Shown: positions 33,660-42,762 of the stretch, piece by piece | How positions within the stretch are numbered: position 1 is the stretch's first letter | Layout: the number at the start of each line of letters is the position of its first letter | NCBI RefSeq assembly: GCF_036231945.1 | Contig: NZ_CP109599.1 | Coordinates: 4,434,501 to 4,498,500 of the forward strand | Direction of reading: 5' to 3' | Length of the DNA stretch: 64,000 nucleotides | Source: Streptomyces sp. NBC_01429 | GTDB lineage: Bacteria; Actinomycetota; Actinomycetes; Streptomycetales; Streptomycetaceae | Made by a program: the position numbers and the translations under genes | Notes under the pieces: generated by a model | What the model was told of the DNA's origin: nothing | Databases searched by the model: none | Seen by the model: the letters and a program-made list of their open reading frames with translations, nothing else

Positions 33660-36371
33660 TCAGGCGCGCGACTCCTCGAACGCGGTCGGGGCCACCCGGT
33701 TGAACACTTCCGCGTCCCCGCCCACGCCCCTGCTGCCCGCGTCGGCACCGGCGGTCGCGACCCCGTCCGCCAGGAGATACGCCTGCGCCTCACCGACATG
33801 GAAGTACATCCCGTGCAGCTCCAGGCTGCCCTCCGCCAGCCGCCGCGCCACCGCTTCGTGGGCTCGCAGATGGTCCAGCTGCTGGACGACATTGGTCAGA
33901 CAGAGCTGCTCGACGGCGTCGGCCGGCAGCCGTCCGGAGATCCTGGCCCAGGGGTGGTGACGGTTCCTCATCCGCTCCAGGCTGGGCTGCCCGTGGCGCA
34001 GCCAGCGCCGCAGCGGGGTACGGGGCTCCCCGGCGTCCTCCGGGGTGTTGAGCAGGGCCTGCATGGCGCCGCACCCCGAGTGCCCGCAGACGGTGATGGA
34101 CGCGACCCGCAGCACATCCACGGCGTACTCGATCGCCGCCGCCACCGAGTCGTCCGCGCCGTCGGCCTCCGGCAGCGGGACCAGATTGCCCACGTTCCGT
34201 ACGGTGAAGAGATCGCCCGGACCGCTCGACGTGATCATGCTCGTGACCAGCCGGGAGTCGGCGCAGGTGAGGAAGAGCTGCGAGGGCCGCTGCCCCTCGC
34301 GCGCCAGCCGCGCCAGCTCGCCGCGCACCCGTGGCGCCGTATTGCGCTGGAAGGAGCTGAGTCCGCTGGCCAGCTGACGACCGCCCGGCGAACGGGCCGC
34401 GCCGTCAAGCCCGTTGCCGCCCGGCCGGCCGACGGGCGGTGCCGAGGACGTGTTCGACGTCGGCTGCCTCGACGCCTGTCCCGTGCCCACGCCGATGCCG
34501 GTGCCCGAAATCGGGCCGGCGACTGCGCCCGTATCCGCACCTTCGGTCGTGTCGCTCTCCGCGACCCGGTCTCTGTCCGCGCCGCTGTCCGCGTCCAGGG
34601 CGGTGTTCGATTCCGGGTGCGCGTCCGCGTCCGAGTCCGCGCGTGCGTGCGGTCTGATGCCCGGGAGGGCGGCCCCGCCCGGGTGTTCCGCGGCCTGTTC
34701 CTCCGCGGTGTGTCTCTCCTCCAGCGCCGAGGCGGCGGACGCCCCGGCCATCGGCCGCTCCCCGCCCGGGTGCGCGCCGCAGTGGTGATTGCGCCAGGGA
34801 GTCCAGGGGCGGCAGCAGGTGTGGGCCTCGGCGGTGGGCTCGGCGATCCGGCGGCCCGCCCGGCCGGTGAACTCGGCCCTGCCGCCCTGCGCGACATGCG
34901 CGGTCTGCCAGTCGTGCAGGGTCTCGTGCGCCGCGTGGTCCATGAACGACCCGTCCAGCTCCACCACGCTGTCGGCGCCCTGCGGCACCTGGTGCAGCAG
35001 CCGGCTGAGCCTCGGCACGGCGAGAAACGTCAACTGCCCCCGGGCGCGGACACGATGCACCCCGTCCTTCTCCTCCACGGTGATCCGTGTCCTGGTCAAC
35101 CGGTGCAGCGCCACCGCCACCGCGACCGCGATCCCGATCATGACGCCCTCCAGCACGCCGGTCAGTACGACGGCGGCCAGGGTCACCGCGTACACCAGCA
35201 TTTCGCGGTTCCGCCGCACGCTGCGCATATGCGTCAGGTTCACCATCTGGATCCCCACCACCATCACCAGCGCGGCCAGCGCCGACAGCGGGATCAGATC
35301 GAGCACGGGCACCAGCAACAGGGCGGCGACCGCCACCCACAGGCCGTGCAACATGGCCGAGTTTCTGCTGACGGCGCCCGCCGCGACATTGGCGGCGCTG
35401 CGCACGGCGACCCCGGTGACGGGCAGCCCGCCGAGCGCCCCGGAGACGACGTTCCCCGCTCCCTGTCCTGCCAGCTCCCGGTCGAGACGTGCGCGAGGGA
35501 TCCGGACGTGCGGCTCCTTGCGCGCTGCCGTCAGCTTGTCCACGGCGACCGCGGACAGCAGTGATTCGACGCTGCCGACCAGGGTGACGGTGAGGACGGC
35601 GGCGAGCAGTCCGAGTACCGGCCCCTCGGGCAGCTCGGGCAGGGCGTGGTTGCTCCAGGACGGCAGGTCGACGTACTCCAGACGGATCCCCGCGAGCGCG
35701 GCGAGTGCCGTGGCTAGGGCCACGGCCGCGAGCGCCGCCGGGAGCTTGCGTGCGATCCGGCCCGCGCGGCCCGGAACACGCGGCCAGAGCAGCAGTACCG
35801 CGACGGTCAGCGCGCTCACCGACAGCGCGCCCGGATGCGGGTTGGCCAACTGGGCCGGCAGCCCGCGGACATTGTCGACGGCGGAACTCTGCGGCGTACC
35901 GCCGAGAACGATGTGGAGTTGGGCCAGCGCGATCGTGACGCCGATGCCCCCGAGCATCCCGTGCACGATCGCCGGGCTGACGGCCAGCGCGGAGCGGGCC
36001 ACCCGTAGCGCCGCGAGGCCCAGTTGGGCGACGCCCGCGCAGATGGTGATGGCGCAGGTGGTGCGCCAGCCGTACCGCTGGATCAGATCGGCCGTGACGA
36101 CGGTGAGCCCGGCGGCGGGGCCGCTGACCTGGAGCGGAGCCCCGCCCAGCCGGCCAACGACCAGGCCGCCCACGGCGGCCGCCACCAGGCCGGCCTGGAG
36201 TGGCGCGCCGGTGGCGAGTGCGATGCCCAGCGAGAGCGGCAGCGCGATCAGGAAGACGGAGATGGACGCGGACAGGTCGGCTCCGGCGATGCGGAACCTG
36301 CGGCCGCCCGGTGGTGGGCCGTGCGGCGTGCGGACGGGGGGAGTGGTGCGAGTGGGGACGCCGGCAGACAT
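33660..36371 (-). CDS. SulP anion transporter fused to beta-carbonic anhydrase
   Basis: A fusion of 903 residues. Residues 30-420 are a SulP transporter with multiple membrane helices; a STAS-like domain follows (about 430-520). Residues 520-650 are a low-complexity linker rich in Asp, Ser, Thr and Gly. The C-terminal 240 residues are a beta-carbonic anhydrase with zinc ligands Cys703, His764 and Cys767 and the Asp705/Arg707 dyad (CADSRL, GHSGC). The pairing suggests bicarbonate uptake coupled to CO2 interconversion, as in BicA-like systems. GGAGGA lies about ten bases before the ATG. The fusion type is known in actinobacteria, but the transported ion is not proven. Confidence 0.93.
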   Translation of the reverse strand: MSAGVPTRTTPPVRTPHGPPPGGRRFRIAGADLSASISVFLIALPLSLGIALATGAPLQAGLVAAAVGGLVVGRLGGAPLQVSGPAAGLTVVTADLIQRYGWRTTCAITICAGVAQLGLAALRVARSALAVSPAIVHGMLGGIGVTIALAQLHIVLGGTPQSSAVDNVRGLPAQLANPHPGALSVSALTVAVLLLWPRVPGRAGRIARKLPAALAAVALATALAALAGIRLEYVDLPSWSNHALPELPEGPVLGLLAAVLTVTLVGSVESLLSAVAVDKLTAARKEPHVRIPRARLDRELAGQGAGNVVSGALGGLPVTGVAVRSAANVAAGAVSRNSAMLHGLWVAVAALLLVPVLDLIPLSALAALVMVVGIQMVNLTHMRSVRRNREMLVYAVTLAAVVLTGVLEGVMIGIAVAVAVALHRLTRTRITVEEKDGVHRVRARGQLTFLAVPRLSRLLHQVPQGADSVVELDGSFMDHAAHETLHDWQTAHVAQGGRAEFTGRAGRRIAEPTAEAHTCCRPWTPWRNHHCGAHPGGERPMAGASAASALEERHTAEEQAAEHPGGAALPGIRPHARADSDADAHPESNTALDADSGADRDRVAESDTTEGADTGAVAGPISGTGIGVGTGQASRQPTSNTSSAPPVGRPGGNGLDGAARSPGGRQLASGLSSFQRNTAPRVRGELARLAREGQRPSQLFLTCADSRLVTSMITSSGPGDLFTVRNVGNLVPLPEADGADDSVAAAIEYAVDVLRVASITVCGHSGCGAMQALLNTPEDAGEPRTPLRRWLRHGQPSLERMRNRHHPWARISGRLPADAVEQLCLTNVVQQLDHLRAHEAVARRLAEGSLELHGMYFHVGEAQAYLLADGVATAGADAGSRGVGGDAEVFNRVAPTAFEESRA

Positions 36372-36676
36372 ATTTCCCGTCTCCTCCAGGGCAGCGCGGT
36401 CGCGGAACGTGGGTCGCGGCCGTGGGTCACGGCATGCAGTGGCGGGATGCGTAACTCAACTCTCGGTAAATGGATCGTAATGCAGAGTAAAGAATGGGAC
36501 ATTACTTTTCGGGCAAATGGGGCAAGCTTTCACTCGGGATGGTGATTAGTGATTTTGTCCGGCTTGTCGTTTATTCACATCTTCAGTCTCAGTGCGAGGT
36601 TGTCGGCGCTCGGCGCCGTGCCGGCAGTCGCCGCTCGGCACTTCGGTACTGAAACCTGAAGGAAGAGGGTGTGCGG
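36372..36676. promoter_or_regulatory. AT-rich divergent promoter region
   Basis: The 305-bp gap between the SulP-carbonic anhydrase gene and the lipoprotein gene contains an unusually AT-rich block at about 36459-36590, including GTAATG/CATTAC arms and a TTAGTGATTTTG stretch. Both genes must be promoted from here. I cannot pick -35/-10 pairs with confidence, and see no other gene. Confidence 0.55.
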
Positions 36677-37972
36677 ATGCTGGCCGCCACAAAGAGAATC
36701 GCCTTCGGCGCTGCCGTCACGGCGCTCGCCGTCGGTCTCGCCGGTTGCTCCGGGTCCGGTGGGCAGGAAGCCAAGGGGGAGGGCAAGAAGGGTGCCGCCG
36801 GCGCCAAGAAGGCCCCCGAGAACGCCGTCCGGCTCATCGGCGACGGCTCGACCGCGTACACCGGGACCCAGCCGTTCACCACCACCCCGCAGCGTCTGAA
36901 GCCGGGACAGAAGCCCCCGCAGTTCGTGGTGTTCTCGTGGGACGGCGCCGGTGAGGACAGCCAGAAGCTCTTCTCCCACTTCCGGCAGGTGGCCAAGAAG
37001 TACGACGCGAAGATGACGTACTTCCTGAGCGGCGTCTATCTGCTCCCCGAGGAGAAGGCCAAGCTGTACGACCCGCCGAAGCACGCACCCGGCAGCTCCG
37101 ACATCGGCTTCAACGACACCCAGGGGATCAAGGACACCCTGCGGGAGGTGCGCGCGGCCTGGCACGAGGGCAACGAGATCGGCACGCACTTCAACGGTCA
37201 CTTCTGCGGTGACGAGGGCGGTGTCGGCACCTGGTCCGTCGAGGAGTGGAAGAGCGAGATCAATCAGGCCAAGTCCTTCGTGAAGGGCTGGAAGACCAAC
37301 ACCGGCCTGGCGGGCGAGGCGCCGCTGCCCTTCGACTACGACAAGGAGATGGTCGGCGGCCGTACGCCCTGTCTGGAAGGGCAGAAGAACATGATGGCGG
37401 CGGCCCGGACGATGGGCTTCCGCTACGACTCCAGCGGCATCGGCAACCAGGTCTGGCCGAAGAAGAAGGACGGCCTGTGGGACCTTCCGCTCCAGCTGGT
37501 CCCGGTGCCGGGCCGCGAATTCGAGACGCTCTCCATGGACTACAACTTCATGTTCAACCAGTCGGGGACGACAACCCAGGGCGACCCCTCGCAGCACGAG
37601 TACTGGGGCGACCAGATGCGTGACGGCCTGCTCAAGGCGTTCGACCGCTCCTACGAGGGAAACCGCGCCCCGCTGATCATCGGCAACCACTTCGAGTCCT
37701 GGAACGGCGGAACCTACATGCGCGCCGTCGAGGAGACGATCAAGACGGTCTGTGTGCAGAAGGACGTCGAGTGTGTGACGTTCCGCCAGCTCGCCGACTG
37801 GCTCGACGCGCAGGACCCGGCGACCCTGGAAAAGCTCCGGACTCTGCGGGTCGGCCAGGCGCCGAAGACCGGCTGGCCGTCCTTCACCGCCGCCACCGGC
37901 ATGTCCTCGGGCTCCGCCGCCTCACCGGCGGCCCCGGCGGCCCACCCGGCCGGTCGCTCCGAGAAGCACTGA
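36677..37972 (+). CDS. Secreted lipoprotein with polysaccharide-deacetylase-like fold
   Basis: A protein of 431 residues. The signal peptide ends in a lipobox (VGLAGC), so the protein should be anchored outside the membrane by a lipidated Cys near residue 24. A Lys/Gly/Ala-rich linker follows. The globular part reads like a NodB-type carbohydrate deacetylase: FSWDGAGED in the place of the catalytic Asp motif, GTHFNGHF in the place of the metal-binding His motif, and IIGNHFESWNGG near the end. The canonical DD and HxxxH are altered, so activity is uncertain. ATG 36677 has GAGGG seven bases upstream; GTG 36671 is possible. The function is unknown. Confidence 0.75.
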   Translation: MLAATKRIAFGAAVTALAVGLAGCSGSGGQEAKGEGKKGAAGAKKAPENAVRLIGDGSTAYTGTQPFTTTPQRLKPGQKPPQFVVFSWDGAGEDSQKLFSHFRQVAKKYDAKMTYFLSGVYLLPEEKAKLYDPPKHAPGSSDIGFNDTQGIKDTLREVRAAWHEGNEIGTHFNGHFCGDEGGVGTWSVEEWKSEINQAKSFVKGWKTNTGLAGEAPLPFDYDKEMVGGRTPCLEGQKNMMAAARTMGFRYDSSGIGNQVWPKKKDGLWDLPLQLVPVPGREFETLSMDYNFMFNQSGTTTQGDPSQHEYWGDQMRDGLLKAFDRSYEGNRAPLIIGNHFESWNGGTYMRAVEETIKTVCVQKDVECVTFRQLADWLDAQDPATLEKLRTLRVGQAPKTGWPSFTAATGMSSGSAASPAAPAAHPAGRSEKH

Positions 37973-37999
37973 CCGCGCGGAAGGCGCCGGGGGCAGTGG

Positions 38000-38986
38000 T
38001 CAGGAGGGCTGGGGGACGGCGAGTGCCTCGCTGAGCACGAAGGCGGGATCGACCTGGGCGGCCAGGTCGATGCCCGTCTTCGCGTTGCCCCAGCTCTCGG
38101 CGTTCCTGAGATGGAAGTGGACCATCTGACGCGTGTACCGCTCCCAGTCGCGGTGCTCGTACGAGTCCTCGGCCGCGTCCTGGAGCGTCTGGAGCGCGCA
38201 GCGGTTGTCCGCCTCCAGCAGCTCGAAGCGCCGGGGGCGGCCCTTCTCCATCGCGCGGACCCACTCGGAGTGGCCCACGGCCACGAGCAGGTCGTCGCCC
38301 ACCTCGTCACGGAGGAAATCCAGGTCGTCCTGGTTCTGGACCTTGTTGCCGACGACCTTCAGCGGCACGTCGTAGTCCCGCGCGTACTCCTTGTACTGGC
38401 GGTAGACGGACACGCCCTTGCGCGTCGGCTCGGCCACCAGGAACGTCATGTCGAACCGGGTGAACATCCCCGAGGCGAAGGAGTCGGACCCCGCCGTCAT
38501 GTCGACCACCATGTACTCGTCGGTGCCGTCCACCAGATGGTTGAGGCACAGCTCGACCGCGCCGACCTTGGAGTGGTAGCAGGCGACCCCGAGGTCCGAC
38601 TCGGTGAAGGGGCCCGTGGCCATCAGCCGGATCTCGCCGTCGTCCAGCCGTACCTCGCGGGCACAGGTCTCGTACACGGGATTGTTCTCGCCGATCCTGA
38701 GCAGCCGCGATCCCTCGCCCGGCGGCGTGGTCTTGATCATCGCGTCGGCGGAGGCGATCCGAGGGTTGCTGCCCCGCAGATAGTCCTTGATCAGCCCCAG
38801 GTGCGCGCCCATCGCGGGCAGCGCGGCGGCCGCCGCCTCGTCGAGGCCGAGGGCGGTCCCCAGATGCTGGTTGATATCGGCGTCCACCGCGACGACGGTG
38901 GCCTCGTTGGCGGTCAGATGACGGATGAAGAGCGAGGACAGCGTGGTTTTGCCACTGCCGCCCTTGCCCACGAAAGCGATCTTCAT
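38000..38986 (-). CDS. CooC/MinD-like P-loop ATPase
   Basis: A protein of 328 residues of the MinD/ParA/CooC superfamily. The deviant Walker A is GKGGSGKTTL at residues 7-16 with signature lysine, followed by AVDADINQHLG (switch I) and VVDMTAGSDSF (switch II). The CooC subgroup inserts metals, but these sequences in Streptomyces have no proven role. It starts at ATG 38986; the ribosome-binding site is weak. It is divergent from a degenerate Fic-like gene with 102 bp between the starts, and convergent with the deacetylase-like lipoprotein gene. Confidence 0.85.
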   Translation of the reverse strand: MKIAFVGKGGSGKTTLSSLFIRHLTANEATVVAVDADINQHLGTALGLDEAAAAALPAMGAHLGLIKDYLRGSNPRIASADAMIKTTPPGEGSRLLRIGENNPVYETCAREVRLDDGEIRLMATGPFTESDLGVACYHSKVGAVELCLNHLVDGTDEYMVVDMTAGSDSFASGMFTRFDMTFLVAEPTRKGVSVYRQYKEYARDYDVPLKVVGNKVQNQDDLDFLRDEVGDDLLVAVGHSEWVRAMEKGRPRRFELLEADNRCALQTLQDAAEDSYEHRDWERYTRQMVHFHLRNAESWGNAKTGIDLAAQVDPAFVLSEALAVPQPS

Positions 38987-39088
38987 GTTCACGTACCGTA
39001 GCGGCAATCTCGCGCAAGGTGAGGGGCTTCGGTGAGGAAGACCACTCCAAGGTGGGGCGCGCGTCCAGGGCGCGTAGCCTCCCTACCT

Positions 39089-39967
39089 ATGAGTACGACA
39101 GCCTCTGACGCTTCCTCCGCGCCGCGGCCGGGGGACCCCTTGGTCGCGCTGGCCTCCCTTCTGGGGGTGCCGGACGCGGTGGATTCCGTACGCAAGGCCG
39201 TCGACCGTGTGTACGGCCACCGCGTGATGCGGCGCCGCAGCAACGAGGTCACCTCGGAAGCGGCGTTGCGCGCCGCGCGGGGCTCCGCCGCGCTCTCCGG
39301 CACGGACTGGGCGCTCGAAGAGGTGCGCCGGCGCAGCGACTTCGGCTCGGAGGCCGAGGCCCGTACGGTCGGTGCCGCCCTCCGGCTCAACGCCGAGGCC
39401 GGTCAACTCCTCTCCGTCTGGGCACAGTCGCCGCTACGGGTGCTGGCCCGGCTCCATCTGGTGGCCGCGGGCGGAACCGGCATCCCCGACGAGACGGTCG
39501 GGCGGCCCCGGCTGGCCGGCGAACCGGTGGCCGAGACGCCCGGTGCCGAAGTGGCCGGACCGCTGGCCGAGCTGCCGCTGCCGGACGCCGACGAGGTGGC
39601 GGGGCGGCTGGACGGGCTGTCCCGGCTGGTGCTCGCCACGAGTGCGGTGCCGGCGCTGGTGACGGCGGCGGTGGTGCACGGGGAACTGCTGGCGCTGCGC
39701 CCGTTCGGCTCGTACAACGGGCTGGTGGCGCGGGCGGCCGAGCGGATCGTGCTGGTCGGCAGTGGGCTGGATCCCAAGTCGATCTGCCCGGCCGAGGTGG
39801 GTCACGCGGAGCTGGGGCGCGCGGCGTACGCGGCGGCCTTTGACGGTTATCTGTCGGGCACGCCGGACGGCATGACGGCGTGGATCACCCACTGTGGACG
39901 CGCGGTTGAGCTGGGAGTGCGGGAATCGACGGCCGTCTGCGAGGCGCTTCAGCGCGGCGCGGCCTGA
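39089..39967 (+). CDS. Degenerate Fic-like protein
   Basis: A helical protein of 292 residues. Residues 204-215 align with the Fic active site HPFx[D/E]GNGRxxR as RPFGSYNGLVAR: Pro, Phe, Asn, Gly and the last Arg remain. The catalytic His is replaced by Arg204, the acidic residue by Ser208, one Gly by Tyr209 and the phosphate-binding Arg by Leu212. AMP transfer by the usual mechanism is therefore unlikely. Such genes upstream of ssd in Streptomyces have been described as differentiation-related, as I recall. It is divergent from the CooC-like ATPase gene. Confidence 0.72.
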   Translation: MSTTASDASSAPRPGDPLVALASLLGVPDAVDSVRKAVDRVYGHRVMRRRSNEVTSEAALRAARGSAALSGTDWALEEVRRRSDFGSEAEARTVGAALRLNAEAGQLLSVWAQSPLRVLARLHLVAAGGTGIPDETVGRPRLAGEPVAETPGAEVAGPLAELPLPDADEVAGRLDGLSRLVLATSAVPALVTAAVVHGELLALRPFGSYNGLVARAAERIVLVGSGLDPKSICPAEVGHAELGRAAYAAAFDGYLSGTPDGMTAWITHCGRAVELGVRESTAVCEALQRGAA

Positions 39968-40250
39968 TCCGAGTCCCGCGCGGGCGCGGACAGAGTCGCG
40001 GCGACGCCGTCCTGGCGCCGCCGCTGACATGTCCACCGGGTTACCAAGCGTCCTCGAAATTTTGCCCATCAGGTCGGGAACTCGGCCCGTCACCTGGTGC
40101 GGCTGGCCCGTAATCGACGGGTCGACGTCGCGTGGGTGCCCGGTTTTCATGTTCGGTCCGTGGGGCCTGGTGCGTAAACAGGTGATCCTCTCGGATGTCC
40201 TTGGTCTCGCGGGCCGTTGACTCCTTTGTACTCCTGTCCGTCGGGATGCG

Positions 40251-40318
40251 GAACCCCTGGCCCCACTTCTTTACTTTTGCCTTCAAATAAGGGCAAAAGG
40301 CGCAGGTGGCAGGGGTTC
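40251..40318. terminator. Nested hairpin in the 349-bp convergent gap
   Basis: GAACCCCTG (40251-40259) pairs with CAGGGGTTC (40310-40318). Inside it CTTTTGCCTT (40274-40283) pairs with AAGGGCAAAAG (40289-40299). The A/T-rich inner stem can act as a terminator on both strands. The rest of the gap 39968-40316 shows no gene. Confidence 0.65.
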
Positions 40319-41153
40319 AGCCGAGCGTGGACTGCCGGCGTCGGCTGGCGTACCAGACCAGGCCCGCCGTCGCGGCCGCCGCGCCCACCGCTGCCGCCGC
40401 GACCAGTGCGGGGCGGGGCGGCATCGAGAAGGCGGGCAGTCGCTGCTTGAGTCGAACGGGGCGGCTGAAGACGAGAATCGGCCATGCGCGGGCCGTTGCC
40501 TCGCGGCGCAGCGCGCGGTCCGGATTGACCGCGTGGGGATGACCGACGGATTCGAGCATGGGGACGTCGGTGATGGAGTCGCTGTACGCGTAGCAGCGCG
40601 ACAGGTCGTACCCCTCGGACTCGGCGAGCGCCTTGACCGCCTCGGCCTTGGTCGGGCCGTAGGCGTAGTACTCCACCTCGCCGGTGAAGCAGCCGTCGGC
40701 GCCGACGACCATCCGGGTGGCGACGACCCGGTCCGCTCCGAGCAGTTCCCCGATCGGCTCGACGACCTCCGCGCCCGATGTGGAGACGATCACCACATCG
40801 CGGCCCGCGGTGTGGTGGTTCTCGATGAGGGACGCCGCCTCGTCGTAGATGATCGGGTCGATCAGGTCGTGCAGTGTCTCGGCGACGATCTCTTTGACCT
40901 GCTGGACGTTCCAGCCCTTGCAGAGCGCGGACAGATACTCCCGCATGCGCTCCATCTGGTCGTGATCGGCGCCTCCGGCGAGGAAGACGAACTGCGCGTA
41001 TGCGGTGCGCAGAACTGCCCGGCGGTTGATCAGGCCGCCTTGGTAGAAGGACTTGCTGAAGGTCAGCGTCGATGACTTCGCAATGACCGTCTTGTCCAGG
41101 TCGAAGAAGGCTGCTGTACGCGGCAAGGAGTGGTTTTCCACGATGCCGAGCAT
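40317..41153 (-). CDS. HAD-superfamily phosphatase with C-terminal membrane anchor
   Basis: A protein of 278 residues. The HAD nucleophile motif FFDLDKT lies near residue 17, the second motif in VIVSTSGAE near 125, and the acidic motif in YAYSDSITDVPML near 185. It resembles SerB/IB-type phosphatases that act on phospho-metabolites or lipids. A C-terminal hydrophobic segment (ALVAAAAVGAAAATAGLVWY) is followed by Arg residues and probably anchors it to the membrane. I prefer ATG 41153 (MLGIVENHSLPRT); ATG 41180 is an alternative. It is divergent from the ssd-tad operon. Confidence 0.85.
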   Translation of the reverse strand: MLGIVENHSLPRTAAFFDLDKTVIAKSSTLTFSKSFYQGGLINRRAVLRTAYAQFVFLAGGADHDQMERMREYLSALCKGWNVQQVKEIVAETLHDLIDPIIYDEAASLIENHHTAGRDVVIVSTSGAEVVEPIGELLGADRVVATRMVVGADGCFTGEVEYYAYGPTKAEAVKALAESEGYDLSRCYAYSDSITDVPMLESVGHPHAVNPDRALRREATARAWPILVFSRPVRLKQRLPAFSMPPRPALVAAAAVGAAAATAGLVWYASRRRQSTLG

Positions 41154-41290
41154 ATGCGCCCACCATTCGGCGTAAGCCATGGCGCGTGGGTTTGCCTGAG
41201 AAGGCTGTCGGGTACACCATGGAAGTCACGGATCGTTCGCGACCGTGCTCACCCGGTCCGGCTCCTCCCCCCCCCCGAGCCGGCCGTGGG

Positions 41291-41325
41291 GACGACCCCC
41301 GCTCTCCCCCCCGGCGGGGGTCGTC
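41291..41325. terminator. Hairpin in the HAD-ssd intergenic region
   Basis: GACGACCCCCGC (41291-41302) and GCGGGGGTCGTC (41314-41325) form a perfect 12-bp stem. It lies between two divergent genes, so it may end a small untranslated transcript or act as an RNA structure in a leader. Confidence 0.6.
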
Positions 41326-41488
41326 GCATGTCCGGACCCGTTTTCGGCTCTCGCATCGCGACTCACTCCTCTTCTCGATCTCCGTGCCCGCTGCTGTCTT
41401 CGCCAGCATGCCCGTCACTGCGAGTAGTCGATGCGCTGCACTCCGGAAGTCACCGGTATGAGCTACCGGGATATTCACAACTGCTGAG

Positions 41489-41497
41489 TTGTCCACA
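41489..41497 (+). promoter_or_regulatory. Consensus DnaA box upstream of ssd
   Basis: TTGTCCACA is the preferred DnaA box of Streptomyces. It forms part of the palindrome ACAACT-GCTG-AGTTGT at 41477-41492, and a weaker reverse-strand box (plus ATCCACAC) follows about 14 bases later. It is 160 bp upstream of the ssd start, in the 502-bp gap 41154-41655. Confidence 0.6.
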
Positions 41498-41540
41498 GTT
41501 TTCCAGCAAGATCCACACGATTTCCTGTTCCCGTCCAGGG

Positions 41541-41630
41541 TGATTCCGGCCGCGAAGTTCGCGGAAGCCGGAATCACGGATACCGGATCACCGCGAGATC
41601 TCCGATAGGGGCACTCGCGGATACCGGATC
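41541..41630. repeat. Cruciform and direct repeats before ssd
   Basis: TGATTCCGGC (41541-41550) pairs with GCCGGAATCA (41567-41576) around an inner CGCGAA-G-TTCGCG stem. Immediately after it CGGATACCGGATC occurs at 41577-41589 and again at 41618-41630, 41 bp apart. The second copy ends 25 bp before the ssd start codon. Confidence 0.7.
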
Positions 41631-41655
41631 GAGGCAGAGACAGGGGGCGGGCATC

Positions 41656-42762
41656 ATGGCTGGATCCACGACATCCGATCGGTCGCCGGCGGAAGAGCGC
41701 CGGGCGGGACCGCTGATCGTCACCGAGGACGTGGAGCTGCTCGACGATCTGCTGCGGCTGTGCGCAGCGGCCGGCGCCGAGCCGGAGGTGCACCACTCCG
41801 TCCCGGAGCGGAAGGGCTCCTGGGAGGAAGCGCCGATGGTCCTCGTCGGGGACGACGCGGCGGCGCGCTGCCGCGGAGCCTCCCGCAGACGGGGCGTCAT
41901 GCTCGTCGGCCGGGACCAGGACGACCCCGACGTGTGGCGACGGGCGGTGGAGATCGGCGCCGACTGCGTGCTGCGGCTGCCCGATGCGGAAAGCTGGCTG
42001 GTCGACCGGATCGCGGACGCCGCCGAGGGCGTGGGACGGCCGGCCCTGACCGTCGGCGTGATCGGCGGACGAGGCGGAGCCGGGGCCTCCACCCTGGCCT
42101 GTGCCCTGGCCGTCACCGCCGCGCGCGAGGGCCGGCGCACCATGCTCATCGACGGAGATCCGCTCGGTGGCGGGCTCGACGTGCTGCTCGGCGGCGAGCA
42201 GACGGACGGCAGACGCTGGCCTGATTTCGCCGCCTCCAAAGGACGAGTCGCGGGCGGGGCCCTGGAGGAGTCGCTGCCGCGTCTTCATCAACTACGCGTG
42301 CTCAGCTGGGATCGCGGGGATTCCGTGATGGTGCGGCCTGAGGCCATGAGGTCGGTGCTGGCCGCCGCCCGCAGGCGCGGCGGCATCGTGGTGGTGGATC
42401 TCCCGCGCCGGGTGGACGAGGCCGTGGCGGAGGCTCTCGCCCAGCTCGATGTGGGGCTTCTGGTGGTCCCCGCCGAGCTGCGCGCCGTCGCGGCGGCGGG
42501 GCGGGTGGCCTCGATGGTGAGCATGGTGCTCCCGGACCTGCGGGCGGTGGTGCGCGGGCCGTACGCCGCCGGACTCGACGAGCAGTGGATCGCCGACGCG
42601 CTGCGGCTCCCGCTCGCGGGCGAACTCCCACTGGAACCGGGCCTGTCGCAGGCCCAGGACGGCGGGGAGCCGCCGGGCTCCCGCAGGCGCGGGCCGCTGG
42701 CCGCGTTCTGCACGGCCTTCTGGGAGCAGGCGCTGGCGGGGGAAGAGAGCGTGCCCTCATGA
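41656..42762 (+). CDS. ssd: Ssd/TadZ-like septum-site ATPase homologue
   Basis: A protein of 368 residues. Residues 18-120 form a receiver-like atypical domain, and residues 130-330 a MinD/CpaE-like domain. The P-loop reads GGRGGAGAST (137-146), with Arg139 for the signature lysine and Ala144 for the Walker Lys, so ATP hydrolysis is doubtful. Actinobacterial Ssd proteins with such a variant affect septum placement, and CpaE/TadZ relatives localise Tad pili. It is the first of seven coupled genes; its stop overlaps the tadA start as ATGA. Confidence 0.88.
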   Translation: MAGSTTSDRSPAEERRAGPLIVTEDVELLDDLLRLCAAAGAEPEVHHSVPERKGSWEEAPMVLVGDDAAARCRGASRRRGVMLVGRDQDDPDVWRRAVEIGADCVLRLPDAESWLVDRIADAAEGVGRPALTVGVIGGRGGAGASTLACALAVTAAREGRRTMLIDGDPLGGGLDVLLGGEQTDGRRWPDFAASKGRVAGGALEESLPRLHQLRVLSWDRGDSVMVRPEAMRSVLAAARRRGGIVVVDLPRRVDEAVAEALAQLDVGLLVVPAELRAVAAAGRVASMVSMVLPDLRAVVRGPYAAGLDEQWIADALRLPLAGELPLEPGLSQAQDGGEPPGSRRRGPLAAFCTAFWEQALAGEESVPS

